From: Ancylobacter novellus
Lineage (GTDB): Bacteria > Pseudomonadota > Alphaproteobacteria > Rhizobiales > Xanthobacteraceae
DNA length: 20,790 nucleotides
Direction: 5' to 3'
Assembly: GCA_003241485.1 (NCBI GenBank)
Contig: QFQD01000062.1
Coordinates: forward strand, 1 to 20,790
The position numbers and the translations under genes are program-made. This document shows positions 7,638 through 14,410 of the stretch, piece after piece. The notes beneath the pieces are model-generated. The model made no database searches. It saw only the letters and a program-made list of their open reading frames with translations, and was not told the origin of the DNA. Numbering within the stretch: the first letter of the stretch is position 1; each line of letters begins with the position of its first letter.

Positions 7638-8489
7638 TCATCCCGCCTTGCGCGCCGGTTTTGCCGGCGCTTTCCGGGCGGCCGTCTTCTTCGGCGCGGC
7701 CTGATCTCCCTTCGCGTCCTTGCCGGCGCTGCGGCGGAGCGCGTCCATCAGGTCGACCACCTTGCCGCGTGCGGGCGCGCGGGGCGGCTTGATCTTGCGG
7801 CCTTCCATCTTGGCGCGCACCAGCTCGGCCAGCGCGTCGTCATATTTGTCGTCGAAGGTCTCGGGCTGGAAGCGGCCCGCCTTGGTGGAGATGATGTGCC
7901 TGGCGAGGTCCAGCATCTCGCCTTCGATCTTGACGTCGCCGATGTCCGCGAACGCCTCCTTCGCGGAACGCACCTCGTAGTCATAGTTCAGCGTGGTGGC
8001 GACGATGCCTTCGTCATAGGCGCGGATCAGCAGGGTGCGGGCACGGCGGAACAGCACGCCGCTGGCGAGCGCGACAACCTTCCGCGCGCGCAGCCCCTCG
8101 CGGATGATGGCGAAGCTCGCCTCCGACACCTCGTCGGCCGGGCGCAGATAATAGGGGCGGTCGAAATACAGGTCGTCGACCGCGCCGCAGGCGATGAAGC
8201 TGTCGATGGTGAGCGTCTTGTCGCCCGCCGGCGTAGCGGCGGCGATCTCTTCCGGGTCGAGCACGATGTACTCGTCGCTCGCGACCTCATAGCCCTTCAC
8301 CTGCTCGTCGCGCGGGACTTCCTTGCCGGTGTCGGGATCGACGAATTTGCGCTGGAGACGGTGCCCCGTGCGACGGTTCACCATGTTGAGGCTCACCCGC
8401 TCGCTGGCGGAGACGGCGGTGAACAGCGCCACGGCGCACACGACCTCGCCGAGCTTGATGTAGCCTTTCCATGTCGCGCGCGCGGTCAT
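7638..8489 (-). CDS. Ku homolog 2, NHEJ protein paired with LigD
   Basis: The 283-residue Ku protein contains ATWKGYIKLGEVVCAVAL, LNMVNRRTGHRLQRKFVDPDTGKEV, GYEVASDEYIVLDPEEI and GVLFRRARTLLIRAYDEGIV. The C-terminus carries KVVDLMDALRRS and then a strongly basic Lys/Ala/Pro tail. It shares the MDALxxS element with Ku1, which may be the LigD-interacting region by analogy with other bacterial Ku proteins. The ATG at 8489 has GGAG 8 nt upstream. It is immediately upstream of ligD, as in many rhizobia. Having two different Ku proteins resembles Sinorhizobium meliloti, where several ku genes exist; whether they form heterodimers here is unknown. Confidence 0.95.
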   Translation of the reverse strand: MTARATWKGYIKLGEVVCAVALFTAVSASERVSLNMVNRRTGHRLQRKFVDPDTGKEVPRDEQVKGYEVASDEYIVLDPEEIAAATPAGDKTLTIDSFIACGAVDDLYFDRPYYLRPADEVSEASFAIIREGLRARKVVALASGVLFRRARTLLIRAYDEGIVATTLNYDYEVRSAKEAFADIGDVKIEGEMLDLARHIISTKAGRFQPETFDDKYDDALAELVRAKMEGRKIKPPRAPARGKVVDLMDALRRSAGKDAKGDQAAPKKTAARKAPAKPARKAG

Positions 8490-8497
8490 GGCGATCT

Positions 8498-8537
8498 CCG
8501 GACGTTGAGCCTACCGCAATAAGGCTTCGACGTCCGG
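8498..8537 (-). promoter_or_regulatory. Long two-part hairpin in the leader of ku2
   Basis: CCGGACGT (8498-8505) and ACGTCCGG (8530-8537) form a perfect 8-bp outer stem. Inside it, AGCCT (8508-8512) pairs with AGGCT (8522-8526) around a 9-nt loop. In the transcript the outer 3' arm ends in the GG of the ku2 Shine-Dalgarno GGAG, so the fold would partly mask the ribosome binding site. It lies in the 72-bp gap between the AroQ-like gene and ku2. There is no U run, so a classic intrinsic terminator is unlikely. Confidence 0.5.
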
Positions 8538-8561
8538 CATGTTCCATCGCGCTCGCGCGCG

Positions 8562-9017
8562 TCAGCCGCGCCGGATATGGGCGATGAGCGCCTCGACCGC
8601 GGCAGGGTAGCCCGAGGGGCCCAGCCCGATGATGCAGCCGGTGACCACGGAAGAAAGCGGCGAGTGATGGCGGAAGCTCTCGCGCTTGAACACGTTGCTC
8701 ACATGCACCTGGATCGCAGGCTTCGCCACGGCGGAGAGCGCGTCGGCGATGCCGATGGAGGTGTAGGACAGGCTGCCGGCATTGATGACGATGCCGTCGG
8801 CGCCGGTGCGGGCCTCCTGGATCCAGTCGATCAGCACGCCCTCATGGTTGGACTGGCGGAAATCCACGCGCGCGCCGAGGCCTTCGGCACGGGCGCGGCA
8901 GGTCTCGGCAATGTCCTCGATGGTGAGCGTGCCATAGGGCCCGGTCGGATCGAGCCCATACAGATTGGTGTTGGGTCCGTTGAGGACGAAGATGCGCAGT
9001 GGCGCCGGCACGGTCAT
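8562..9017 (-). CDS. Type II 3-dehydroquinate dehydratase-like protein with altered active site
   Basis: The 151-residue protein has the flavodoxin-like fold of type II dehydroquinases: LNGPNTNLYG, FRQSNHEGVLIDWIQEAR, HVSNVFKRESFRHHS and GLGPSGYPAAVEAL. Family catalytic residues Asn16, Tyr28, Asn79 and the His of VHVSN (His105) are kept. By alignment from memory with characterised enzymes, the lid arginine five residues before Tyr28 is Asp23, the conserved His of the xHTS motif is Tyr85, and the Glu before VH is Gln103. Shikimate-pathway activity is therefore doubtful. It is the last gene of the eight-gene catabolic operon, 21 bp after the GST-like gene, which also argues for a catabolic dehydratase or lyase. 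The start is ATG at 9017. Confidence 0.85.
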   Translation of the reverse strand: MTVPAPLRIFVLNGPNTNLYGLDPTGPYGTLTIEDIAETCRARAEGLGARVDFRQSNHEGVLIDWIQEARTGADGIVINAGSLSYTSIGIADALSAVAKPAIQVHVSNVFKRESFRHHSPLSSVVTGCIIGLGPSGYPAAVEALIAHIRRG

Positions 9018-9038
9018 GCTGGAAGGCTCCGGAAGGGG

Positions 9039-9659
9039 TCAGGCGGCGCGTTCGCGCGGGCGCGTTTCGGCCATGGAGGGGCGCGCATCGAAGGCGGCGA
9101 ACCACGCGGCGGCGGCAGGGCGACCCTCGCGCCAGTTCAGGTCGGCATAGCGGAAGTCGAGATAGCCGAGCGCGCAGCCGAGCGTGATGGTGCCGATGGT
9201 CGGCGTTGCCGGCAGGGTGGGCGCCAGCGCCTCGATGCGGTCCAGCGCGCCGCGCACCTTGGCGAGCTGCGCCTCGGTCCAGCCGGGCCAGCGCAGGTCT
9301 GCCGGCCGCATCACCGTCTCGTAGCGATTGGCGATGGCCGCATCGAGCAAGCCATCGCCCAGCGCCTGCTGGGTCAGCGCCGCCCAGCGCGCCGGGCCGG
9401 CCGGCGGGAACAGCACGGTGTCGCCGGCGCTGGCGGCGAGGTATTCGCAGATCACCGGGCTGTCGAACAGCGTGGTGCCGTCGTCGAGGATGAGCGCGGG
9501 GATCTTGCCGAGCGGGTTGTGGTCCACCAGCGCCGGGTCGCGCTGCAGCGGGCTCGCCGGGTTGAACTCGATCGCGACCTTGTCCGCGAGGCCGAGTTCG
9601 AGGACGACCGCCATTACCTTGCGGACGAAGGGGGAGGTGGGTGCGTGGATGAGTTTCAC
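9039..9659 (-). CDS. Glutathione S-transferase family protein
   Basis: The 206-residue product has an N-terminal thioredoxin-fold domain (KLIHAPTSPFVRKVMAVVLELGL, NPLGKIPALILDDGTTLFDSPVICEYL) with the cis-Pro and Asp-Ser glutathione-binding motif. A C-terminal helical domain contains TIGTITLGCALGYLDFRYADLNWREGRPAAAAWF. Substrate is unknown. GSTs in catabolic operons often act as isomerases or lyases on ring-cleavage or dehalogenation products. The GTG start overlaps the stop of the preceding gene as GTGA, so translation is probably coupled. Cytoplasmic; no signal peptide. Confidence 0.9.
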   Translation of the reverse strand: MKLIHAPTSPFVRKVMAVVLELGLADKVAIEFNPASPLQRDPALVDHNPLGKIPALILDDGTTLFDSPVICEYLAASAGDTVLFPPAGPARWAALTQQALGDGLLDAAIANRYETVMRPADLRWPGWTEAQLAKVRGALDRIEALAPTLPATPTIGTITLGCALGYLDFRYADLNWREGRPAAAAWFAAFDARPSMAETRPRERAA

Positions 9660-10081
9660 GGTGTCTGGTCCTCCGCGCCGATGGCGGCCAGCGCGGCGCG
9701 CCCCACCTCGACATCCTGTTCGCCCGTGCCCGAGCCGACGCCGATGCCGCCGATGCAGACGCCCTCGACAAAGATCGGCAGGCCGCCGATGAGGTTGGTG
9801 AGCCGCTGGCCGGCAGCGTGCTGCAGGAAGGGCGCATCGACCGGGTTCAGCCGGCCGCTCGGCTGGCGGTGCGAAGCGGCAGTAATCGCCTTGGACAGCG
9901 AGGTCTCGCGCGACAGCAGCTTGGCGCCGTCCATGCGCACGAAGGCGAGGAGGTTGCCGCCCTCGTCGACGATATTGATGTTCTGCGGCACGCCCATCGC
10001 GGTCGCCTTGGCGACGGCGGCGGCGAGCATCTTCAGCGCGCCCTCATGGGTGAGCTTCAGCGCGGGGCGGGTGATCGACAT
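9656..10081 (-). CDS. GlcG/HbpS family protein (DUF336, haem-degrading-like fold)
   Basis: The 141-residue protein reads LTHEGALKMLAAAVAKATAMGVPQ, then NIVDEGGNLLAFVRMDGAKLLS, and near the end IGGLPIFVEGVCIGGIGVGSGT, all typical of DUF336. Family members include HbpS, which binds haem outside Streptomyces cells, GlcG of glycolate operons, and small proteins of unknown role in catabolic operons. No signal peptide is visible, so it is probably cytoplasmic. The ATG at 10081 is fixed by an ideal AAGGAGG 6 nt upstream, which overlaps the DUF1028 stop. It overlaps the GST gene by 4 bp. Its role in the pathway is unknown; a ligand-binding or auxiliary function is a guess. Confidence 0.9.
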   Translation of the reverse strand: MSITRPALKLTHEGALKMLAAAVAKATAMGVPQNINIVDEGGNLLAFVRMDGAKLLSRETSLSKAITAASHRQPSGRLNPVDAPFLQHAAGQRLTNLIGGLPIFVEGVCIGGIGVGSGTGEQDVEVGRAALAAIGAEDQTP

Positions 10082-10087
10082 GGCAGG

Positions 10088-10094
10088 CCTCCTT
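10088..10094 (-). promoter_or_regulatory. Strong ribosome binding site of the DUF336 gene
   Basis: AAGGAGG, 6 nt before the ATG at 10081 and overlapping the TAA of the DUF1028 gene. It is the best Shine-Dalgarno in the operon. It rules out a longer reading frame that starts further upstream. Confidence 0.8.
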
Positions 10095-10770
10095 ATTCGT
10101 CGCCGGGAACGCCGTAGGACGGCGCGGTGGAGGGATCCAGGGCGCGGGTGACATAGGCGTCCATCTGCGGCTTCCACAGCTCCCACAGCGCGGCGAATTC
10201 GGCCATCACGTCGCCCTCGGACCAGTCGATGCGCAGATCCGCCACCGGCCAGGCGACCTTGTCGACGATGAGCATGCCGACCGAATGCACCGGGCCTTCC
10301 TCGCCGCCCGCCGCCACCGCCGCCTGCATGGCCGCGACCAGCCGGTCGCCCAGCGGCGCGTCGGCGGACGCCTCGAAGGCGGCGACCATGGCCTGGGGCA
10401 CGTCGAGCGAGGACAGCAGGTTGCCCGCTGCCGCCACGTCGCGGCCATAGGCGATCGTGTGGGTGCCGAGCGTCTTGGTGCCGGAGTGACCGACGGCACT
10501 GCCCTCGCGCCCCAGCACCACGACCTGCCGGTAGTCGAAGAACGGCGCCTCGGCCTTGAAGCGCGCCATCACCTCGGCGGGGGTCAGGCCCTGCGCCAGC
10601 AGGTCGAGCCCCTTGGGGCCGAGCGTCGGGTCGGTGATGTTCTGCGTCGCCACCACGCCCACTCCGGCGCGGGCATGGGCGCAGCGCGCCGCCACCGCCG
10701 GGGAGGAGGACGACACGGCGATGCCGAACATGCCGGTGCGCGCGCAGCGCGCGGAGATGGAGAAGGTCAC
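10093..10770 (-). CDS. DUF1028 family protein, predicted Ntn-hydrolase fold
   Basis: The 225-residue protein starts MTFSISARCARTGMFGIAVS and continues HARAGVGVVATQNITDPTLG, GLDLLAQGLTPAEVM and VVVLGREGSAVGHSG, the DUF1028 pattern. The family is predicted to have an N-terminal nucleophile hydrolase fold but has no firmly established reaction. I chose GTG at 10770, with a GGGGG ribosome binding site. After Met removal this leaves Thr at the N-terminus, as expected if Thr were the nucleophile. In other bacteria DUF1028 genes often lie near Rid and M20 genes, as here; an amide or cyclic-imide hydrolase role is inferred. It lies 13 bp after the Rid gene. Confidence 0.88.
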   Translation of the reverse strand: MTFSISARCARTGMFGIAVSSSSPAVAARCAHARAGVGVVATQNITDPTLGPKGLDLLAQGLTPAEVMARFKAEAPFFDYRQVVVLGREGSAVGHSGTKTLGTHTIAYGRDVAAAGNLLSSLDVPQAMVAAFEASADAPLGDRLVAAMQAAVAAGGEEGPVHSVGMLIVDKVAWPVADLRIDWSEGDVMAEFAALWELWKPQMDAYVTRALDPSTAPSYGVPGDE

Positions 10771-10783
10771 GCGTGCCCCCGGA

Positions 10784-11206
10784 TCAGGCGGCGTCGGGGA
10801 TGACGGCGGTGACTTCGATTTCGACCAGCCATTCCGGCCGGGCGAGCGCGGGCACGACAAGGCCGGTGGAGCAGGGGAACACGCCTTCCAGCCACTTGCC
10901 CATCTCGACATACACCGCCTCGCGGTAGCGGATGTCGGTGAGGTAGACGACGATGCGGCAGATGTGGCTCATCTCGCTGCCCGCTTCCTCCAGCAGCATC
11001 TTGATGTTCGCCATCGCCTTGGCCGCCTGCGCGCCGGCATCGCCCACATGCACGCTCTCGCGGGTGTCGAGATCCTGCGCCACCTGTCCGCGCAGGAACA
11101 CCATGGTGCCGCGCGCCACCACGCCCTGCGAGAGGTCGTTGTTGAGCTTCTGCTCCGGATAGGTCTGCTTGGTGTTGAAGGGGCGCAGGCGCTTGTGCGT
11201 GGGCAT
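10784..11206 (-). CDS. Rid (YjgF/YER057c/UK114) family protein lacking the deaminase arginine
   Basis: The 140-residue protein has the Rid fold signatures GTMVFLRGQVAQDLDT, AKAMANIKMLLEEAGS, ICRIVVYLTDIRYREAV and WLVEIEVTAVIP. RidA proper hydrolyses reactive enamines and imines and needs an Arg in a P-A-R-S-type motif. Here that segment reads FPCSTGLVVP (residues 110-119), with no Arg. It therefore fits the non-RidA subgroups (Rid4-7) described as lacking imine deaminase activity. It lies between the M20 deacylase and DUF1028 genes, 26 bp and 13 bp away. The start is ATG at 11206 with a weak ribosome binding site, so coupling to the upstream gene is likely. Confidence 0.9.
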   Translation of the reverse strand: MPTHKRLRPFNTKQTYPEQKLNNDLSQGVVARGTMVFLRGQVAQDLDTRESVHVGDAGAQAAKAMANIKMLLEEAGSEMSHICRIVVYLTDIRYREAVYVEMGKWLEGVFPCSTGLVVPALARPEWLVEIEVTAVIPDAA

Positions 11207-11232
11207 GGAGGCTACTCTTTTCTGGAGGGTCG

Positions 11233-12453
11233 TCAGCGGAAGGTGTCGAACGGCGCGCCAAGCCGGGAGGCGAGGCGCTGCATCAGATCGCAGGCGGCGG
11301 AAAGCTCATCGAGGCCGATCCACTCATCCGCCTTGTGGGCGCGGGAAATATCGCCGGGCCCGCACACCACGGTGGGGATGCCGGCGGCGTGGTAGAGCCC
11401 CGCTTCGGTGCCGAAGGCGAGGGTGACGGGCGCCTCGTTGGACCCGGCGAGCGCGGAGACCAGCCGCACGGCGGGGCTGTCGGCCGGCGTGTCGAGGCCG
11501 GGATAGTCGCTGAGCGTCTCGACCGCGATGTCCGCTTCCGGCGCCTGCGCGGCGAGCCGGTCGCGGGCTGCGTTGATTACCGCGTCGATGCGGGCGTTGA
11601 GCGCGGCGGCGTCGGTGCCGGGCAAGGTGCGCGCCTCAAATTCCAGCCGCGCCTGATCGGGCACCAGATTGAGCGCCGTGCCGCCATGCAGCGAGCCGAC
11701 ATGCAGGCTGGTATAGGGCGGCTCGAACGCCTCGTTGGTAACGTCCCGAAGCTCGCGGCCGAGCGCGAAAAGCCCCACCGTTACCTCGGCGGCGGCCTCG
11801 ACCGCATTGGCGGCGCGGTGCAGCAGCGCGGAATGTCCACCGCGGCCGGTGAAGGCGAGGCGGCGGGCGAACTTGCCCTTATGGGCGCGGGCGACCTTCA
11901 GCGAGGTCGGCTCGCCGACGATGCACAAGGCGGGCGGCACGGGCAGCCTCGCCACCTCTTCCACGAGGTCGGGCGCGCCGAGGCAGCCCAGTTCCTCGTC
12001 ATAGGAAAAGCAGAGATGGATGGGGGTGTGGGTCGCTGCCTCCTTGAACGCAACGACATGCGCCAGCACGACGGCGAGGAAGCCTTTCATGTCGGTGGAG
12101 CCGCGCCCATAGACCCGGCCGTCGCGGATCTCCATGCGGAACGGATCGCTCGACCAGTCCTGCCCTTCCACCGGCACAACGTCGGTATGGGCGGAGAGCG
12201 CGATGCCGGGATGCCCGGCCGGGCCGATGATGGCGTGAATGGAGGCCTTGTCCCCCGCCGCGTTGGGGATGAGGCGGGCCTCGACGCCCTCCGCCTTCAG
12301 CAGGTCGACGATGTAGCCGACAATGGCGAGGTTGGAGCGCGCGCTCACCGTCTCGTAGGCGATGAGGTCGTTGAGGATGGCGAGCGTGCGGCCGAGCGGC
12401 GAGGTCACGGGCGCCGCCGCCGCGTCTGGGTCCGCCATCGCCCGAAGGTTCAT
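11233..12453 (-). CDS. M20 family metallopeptidase, acetylornithine deacetylase (ArgE)-like
   Basis: A two-zinc amidohydrolase of 406 residues. The metal and catalytic residues are visible: SAHTDVVP (His89, Asp91), GRGSTDMKG (Asp121), YDEELGCLGA (Glu153, Glu154), an Asp/Glu-bearing CIVGEPTSLKVARAHKG segment and the C-terminal RAHKADEWI. The central dimerisation domain contains GRGGHSALLH. ArgE removes acetate from N-acetylornithine, but the catabolic context suggests hydrolysis of another N-acyl or N-formyl compound. I chose ATG at 12453, 2 bp after the flavin reductase stop. Met6 (12438) is an alternative, and neither has a strong ribosome binding site. No signal peptide is visible, so it is probably cytoplasmic. 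Confidence 0.9.
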   Translation of the reverse strand: MNLRAMADPDAAAAPVTSPLGRTLAILNDLIAYETVSARSNLAIVGYIVDLLKAEGVEARLIPNAAGDKASIHAIIGPAGHPGIALSAHTDVVPVEGQDWSSDPFRMEIRDGRVYGRGSTDMKGFLAVVLAHVVAFKEAATHTPIHLCFSYDEELGCLGAPDLVEEVARLPVPPALCIVGEPTSLKVARAHKGKFARRLAFTGRGGHSALLHRAANAVEAAAEVTVGLFALGRELRDVTNEAFEPPYTSLHVGSLHGGTALNLVPDQARLEFEARTLPGTDAAALNARIDAVINAARDRLAAQAPEADIAVETLSDYPGLDTPADSPAVRLVSALAGSNEAPVTLAFGTEAGLYHAAGIPTVVCGPGDISRAHKADEWIGLDELSAACDLMQRLASRLGAPFDTFR

Positions 12454-12455
12454 TC

Positions 12456-12959
12456 TCACGCCGCCTGCAGCTTGTGATAGCCGCGGTTTGAATAGACCAG
12501 CGGCTTCGTCTCCAGGATTTCCACCGCCAGAACCTCGCCGGCGATGATGTGGTGGGTGCCGAACTCGAACACGCTGGCGATGCGGCAGTCGAAGCGGCAC
12601 AGTGCCCCGCGCAGCACGGGGGCGCCGGTGTGCAGCGCATCCCATTCCGCCACTTTGAACCGGTCCTCCCGCAGTTCGGGGATCAGCCCGGCGAAGCTGT
12701 CGGCCACGCGGTGCTGGTCATGCGCGAGGATGTTCGCCGCGAACACGCCGTTGGCCGTCAGCGTCGGCAATACCCGGCTGCCCTTGTTGAGGCAGAACAG
12801 CACCGAGGGGGGCTCCATCGACAGCGAACAGAGCGAGGAGACGGTGACGCCGCCGCGTCCGGCCTCGCCGTCAGTCGTCACGACGGTGACGCCCGAGGCG
12901 GTGAGCCCCATGGCCTGGCGGAAAAGGGCGACGTCGATGCCGTCTCCTGGCTTGCTCAT
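12456..12959 (-). CDS. Flavin reductase, HpaC-like small component of the monooxygenase
   Basis: The 167-residue protein has the flavin reductase-like FMN-binding split-barrel pattern: FRQAMGLTASGVTVVTT, GGVTVSSLCSLSMEPPSVLFCL, GVFAANILAHDQ, GAPVLRGALCRFDCR and a C-terminal GTHHIIAGEVLAVE. Such proteins use NAD(P)H to supply reduced flavin to a partner oxygenase. The ATG overlaps the stop of the HpaB-like gene as ATGA, so the two components are translationally coupled. This is strong evidence that they form one two-component monooxygenase. Confidence 0.93.
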   Translation of the reverse strand: MSKPGDGIDVALFRQAMGLTASGVTVVTTDGEAGRGGVTVSSLCSLSMEPPSVLFCLNKGSRVLPTLTANGVFAANILAHDQHRVADSFAGLIPELREDRFKVAEWDALHTGAPVLRGALCRFDCRIASVFEFGTHHIIAGEVLAVEILETKPLVYSNRGYHKLQAA

Positions 12960-14410
12960 TTTCCGGTTCCCATCACCTTGTCCGACAGGCCGGCCGCCTT
13001 GCGCACGAAGTCGAGCGGGCCGGAGAAGTCGAAGCTGTTGTACACGGCATTCAGGTGGTTGAAGTGCGGCGCCTGGGCGAACTGCACGAAGGTCAGCCGG
13101 TGGCCGGCATAATCGGAGTTCAGCAGGTCGCGCGCGAAGGCGAGCAGCTTGCGGCGGTCTTCCGATTCCCACTGCTTGTTCAGCGAGTAGAACTTCTTCA
13201 GCCAGTCGCCCGAGCCCTGCGCCTCGAAGGCGGCGGAGTTCGGCGTGACGCAGATCTGACCGCCGCACAGCTCACGGGCGATGTGCATCATCGCCGGCAA
13301 ATTGGCGCAGGCATGCACGCGCCCGGCATAGAGCATCGACTGGTTCGGCATCAGAAGCCCGCCGGGGCTCTTCTCCGCCAGCGTGATCGCGGCGGTGAGG
13401 TGGGCGTTGATGCCCTCGCGGTAGCAGACGAGATCGGCCAGCTTCTCGCGCACCGACTGAAGCTTGTCGAGGCCGGTCTGCTTGGCGTTGAACATCGCCG
13501 CGCCGATCATCATGTCGGCGACATAGAGCAGGCGGTGCACGTAAGGAAACGCCGAATAGCGGTGCAGCGTCGCGCGGATGTACTGGGCCGCCTTGGTGTG
13601 GCGATAGAAGAACACGTTCTCCCAGGGCACCAGCACATTGTCGAAGATGACGAGGGATTCGACCTCATCGAACTTGTTGGCGAGCGGGTAGTCCTTCGGG
13701 TTGTTGCGGCCCGCGAAGGAAGAGCGGCAGATCTGCTTCACGCCCGGCGCGCCCATCGGGATGATGCCGCCCACGGCGTAGTCCGACAGCGTCTCGTTGG
13801 TCCAGGCACCGACGGTCGGCTTGAGGAAGGCCTGGTCGGCATAGGCGGCGGCGGTCTCGTATTTGGCCCCGCGAATGATGATGCCCGCGTCGGTCTCCTT
13901 CACGACATGCACCATCATGTCGGGATCCTGCTCCTGGGGCGGCAGGGAACGGTCGCCCTTGGGATCGGTGTTCGCCGAGATGTGGAAGATGTCGTTGTCG
14001 AAGATGTTCTGGACGTGCCTGTCGACGTTGTCGGCGAAGCGGGGGTCGAACTCCGCCAGCACGTCGCGTCCGTCGATGAGCGACCAGACTTCGCCGATCG
14101 TCTCATCACCGACGCGGGTTACGACGCCGCCAATGTCCTGCATGACCGCGTCGACGGCCGCAACCTTGTCGGTCCAGTCCTTCGTCTCGCGCGGCGGCTT
14201 GTAGAAGATGGTGTTGCGCTTGTTGTCTTCGACATAGGTGAGGCGATCCTGATACTTCGCCTCATGCGCCATATCGTACATGCGGGCGCGCACGTCCACG
14301 ATCGGCTTGAAAGCCGGGTGCGTGGTGACATCCTTCACCAGCTCGCCGTCCATCCAGATTTCGCGGCCGTCCTGAAGTCCCTGCCGATACTCGTCGCCTG
14401 TGCGGATCAT
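12956..14410 (-). CDS. HpaB-family FADH2-dependent monooxygenase, large component
   Basis: The 484-residue protein belongs to the 4-hydroxyphenylacetate 3-hydroxylase family: RQGLQDGREIWMDGELVKDV and TTHPAFKPIVD at the N-terminus, DIFHISANTDPKGDRS, VVKETDAGIIIRGAKYETAAA, FDNVLVPWENVFFYR in the middle, and RELCGGQICVTPNSAAFE in the C-terminal helical domain. Family members hydroxylate phenols, and some attack N-heterocycles such as pyridine or pyrrole-2-carboxylate. The segment that in HpaB carries a D-L-x-x-R-R run near the substrate reads DWTDKV (residues 78-83), so the substrate is probably not 4-hydroxyphenylacetate. It is the first gene of an eight-gene operon, divergent from a LysR gene. 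The ATG at 14410 has AAGGAA upstream. Confidence 0.93.
   Translation of the reverse strand: MIRTGDEYRQGLQDGREIWMDGELVKDVTTHPAFKPIVDVRARMYDMAHEAKYQDRLTYVEDNKRNTIFYKPPRETKDWTDKVAAVDAVMQDIGGVVTRVGDETIGEVWSLIDGRDVLAEFDPRFADNVDRHVQNIFDNDIFHISANTDPKGDRSLPPQEQDPDMMVHVVKETDAGIIIRGAKYETAAAYADQAFLKPTVGAWTNETLSDYAVGGIIPMGAPGVKQICRSSFAGRNNPKDYPLANKFDEVESLVIFDNVLVPWENVFFYRHTKAAQYIRATLHRYSAFPYVHRLLYVADMMIGAAMFNAKQTGLDKLQSVREKLADLVCYREGINAHLTAAITLAEKSPGGLLMPNQSMLYAGRVHACANLPAMMHIARELCGGQICVTPNSAAFEAQGSGDWLKKFYSLNKQWESEDRRKLLAFARDLLNSDYAGHRLTFVQFAQAPHFNHLNAVYNSFDFSGPLDFVRKAAGLSDKVMGTGK

Noticed and set aside
9656..10770. Secreted haem-binding system
   Set aside because: The DUF336 protein lacks a signal peptide, and no haem transport or sensor-kinase genes are nearby, so the HbpS name should not be read as function.
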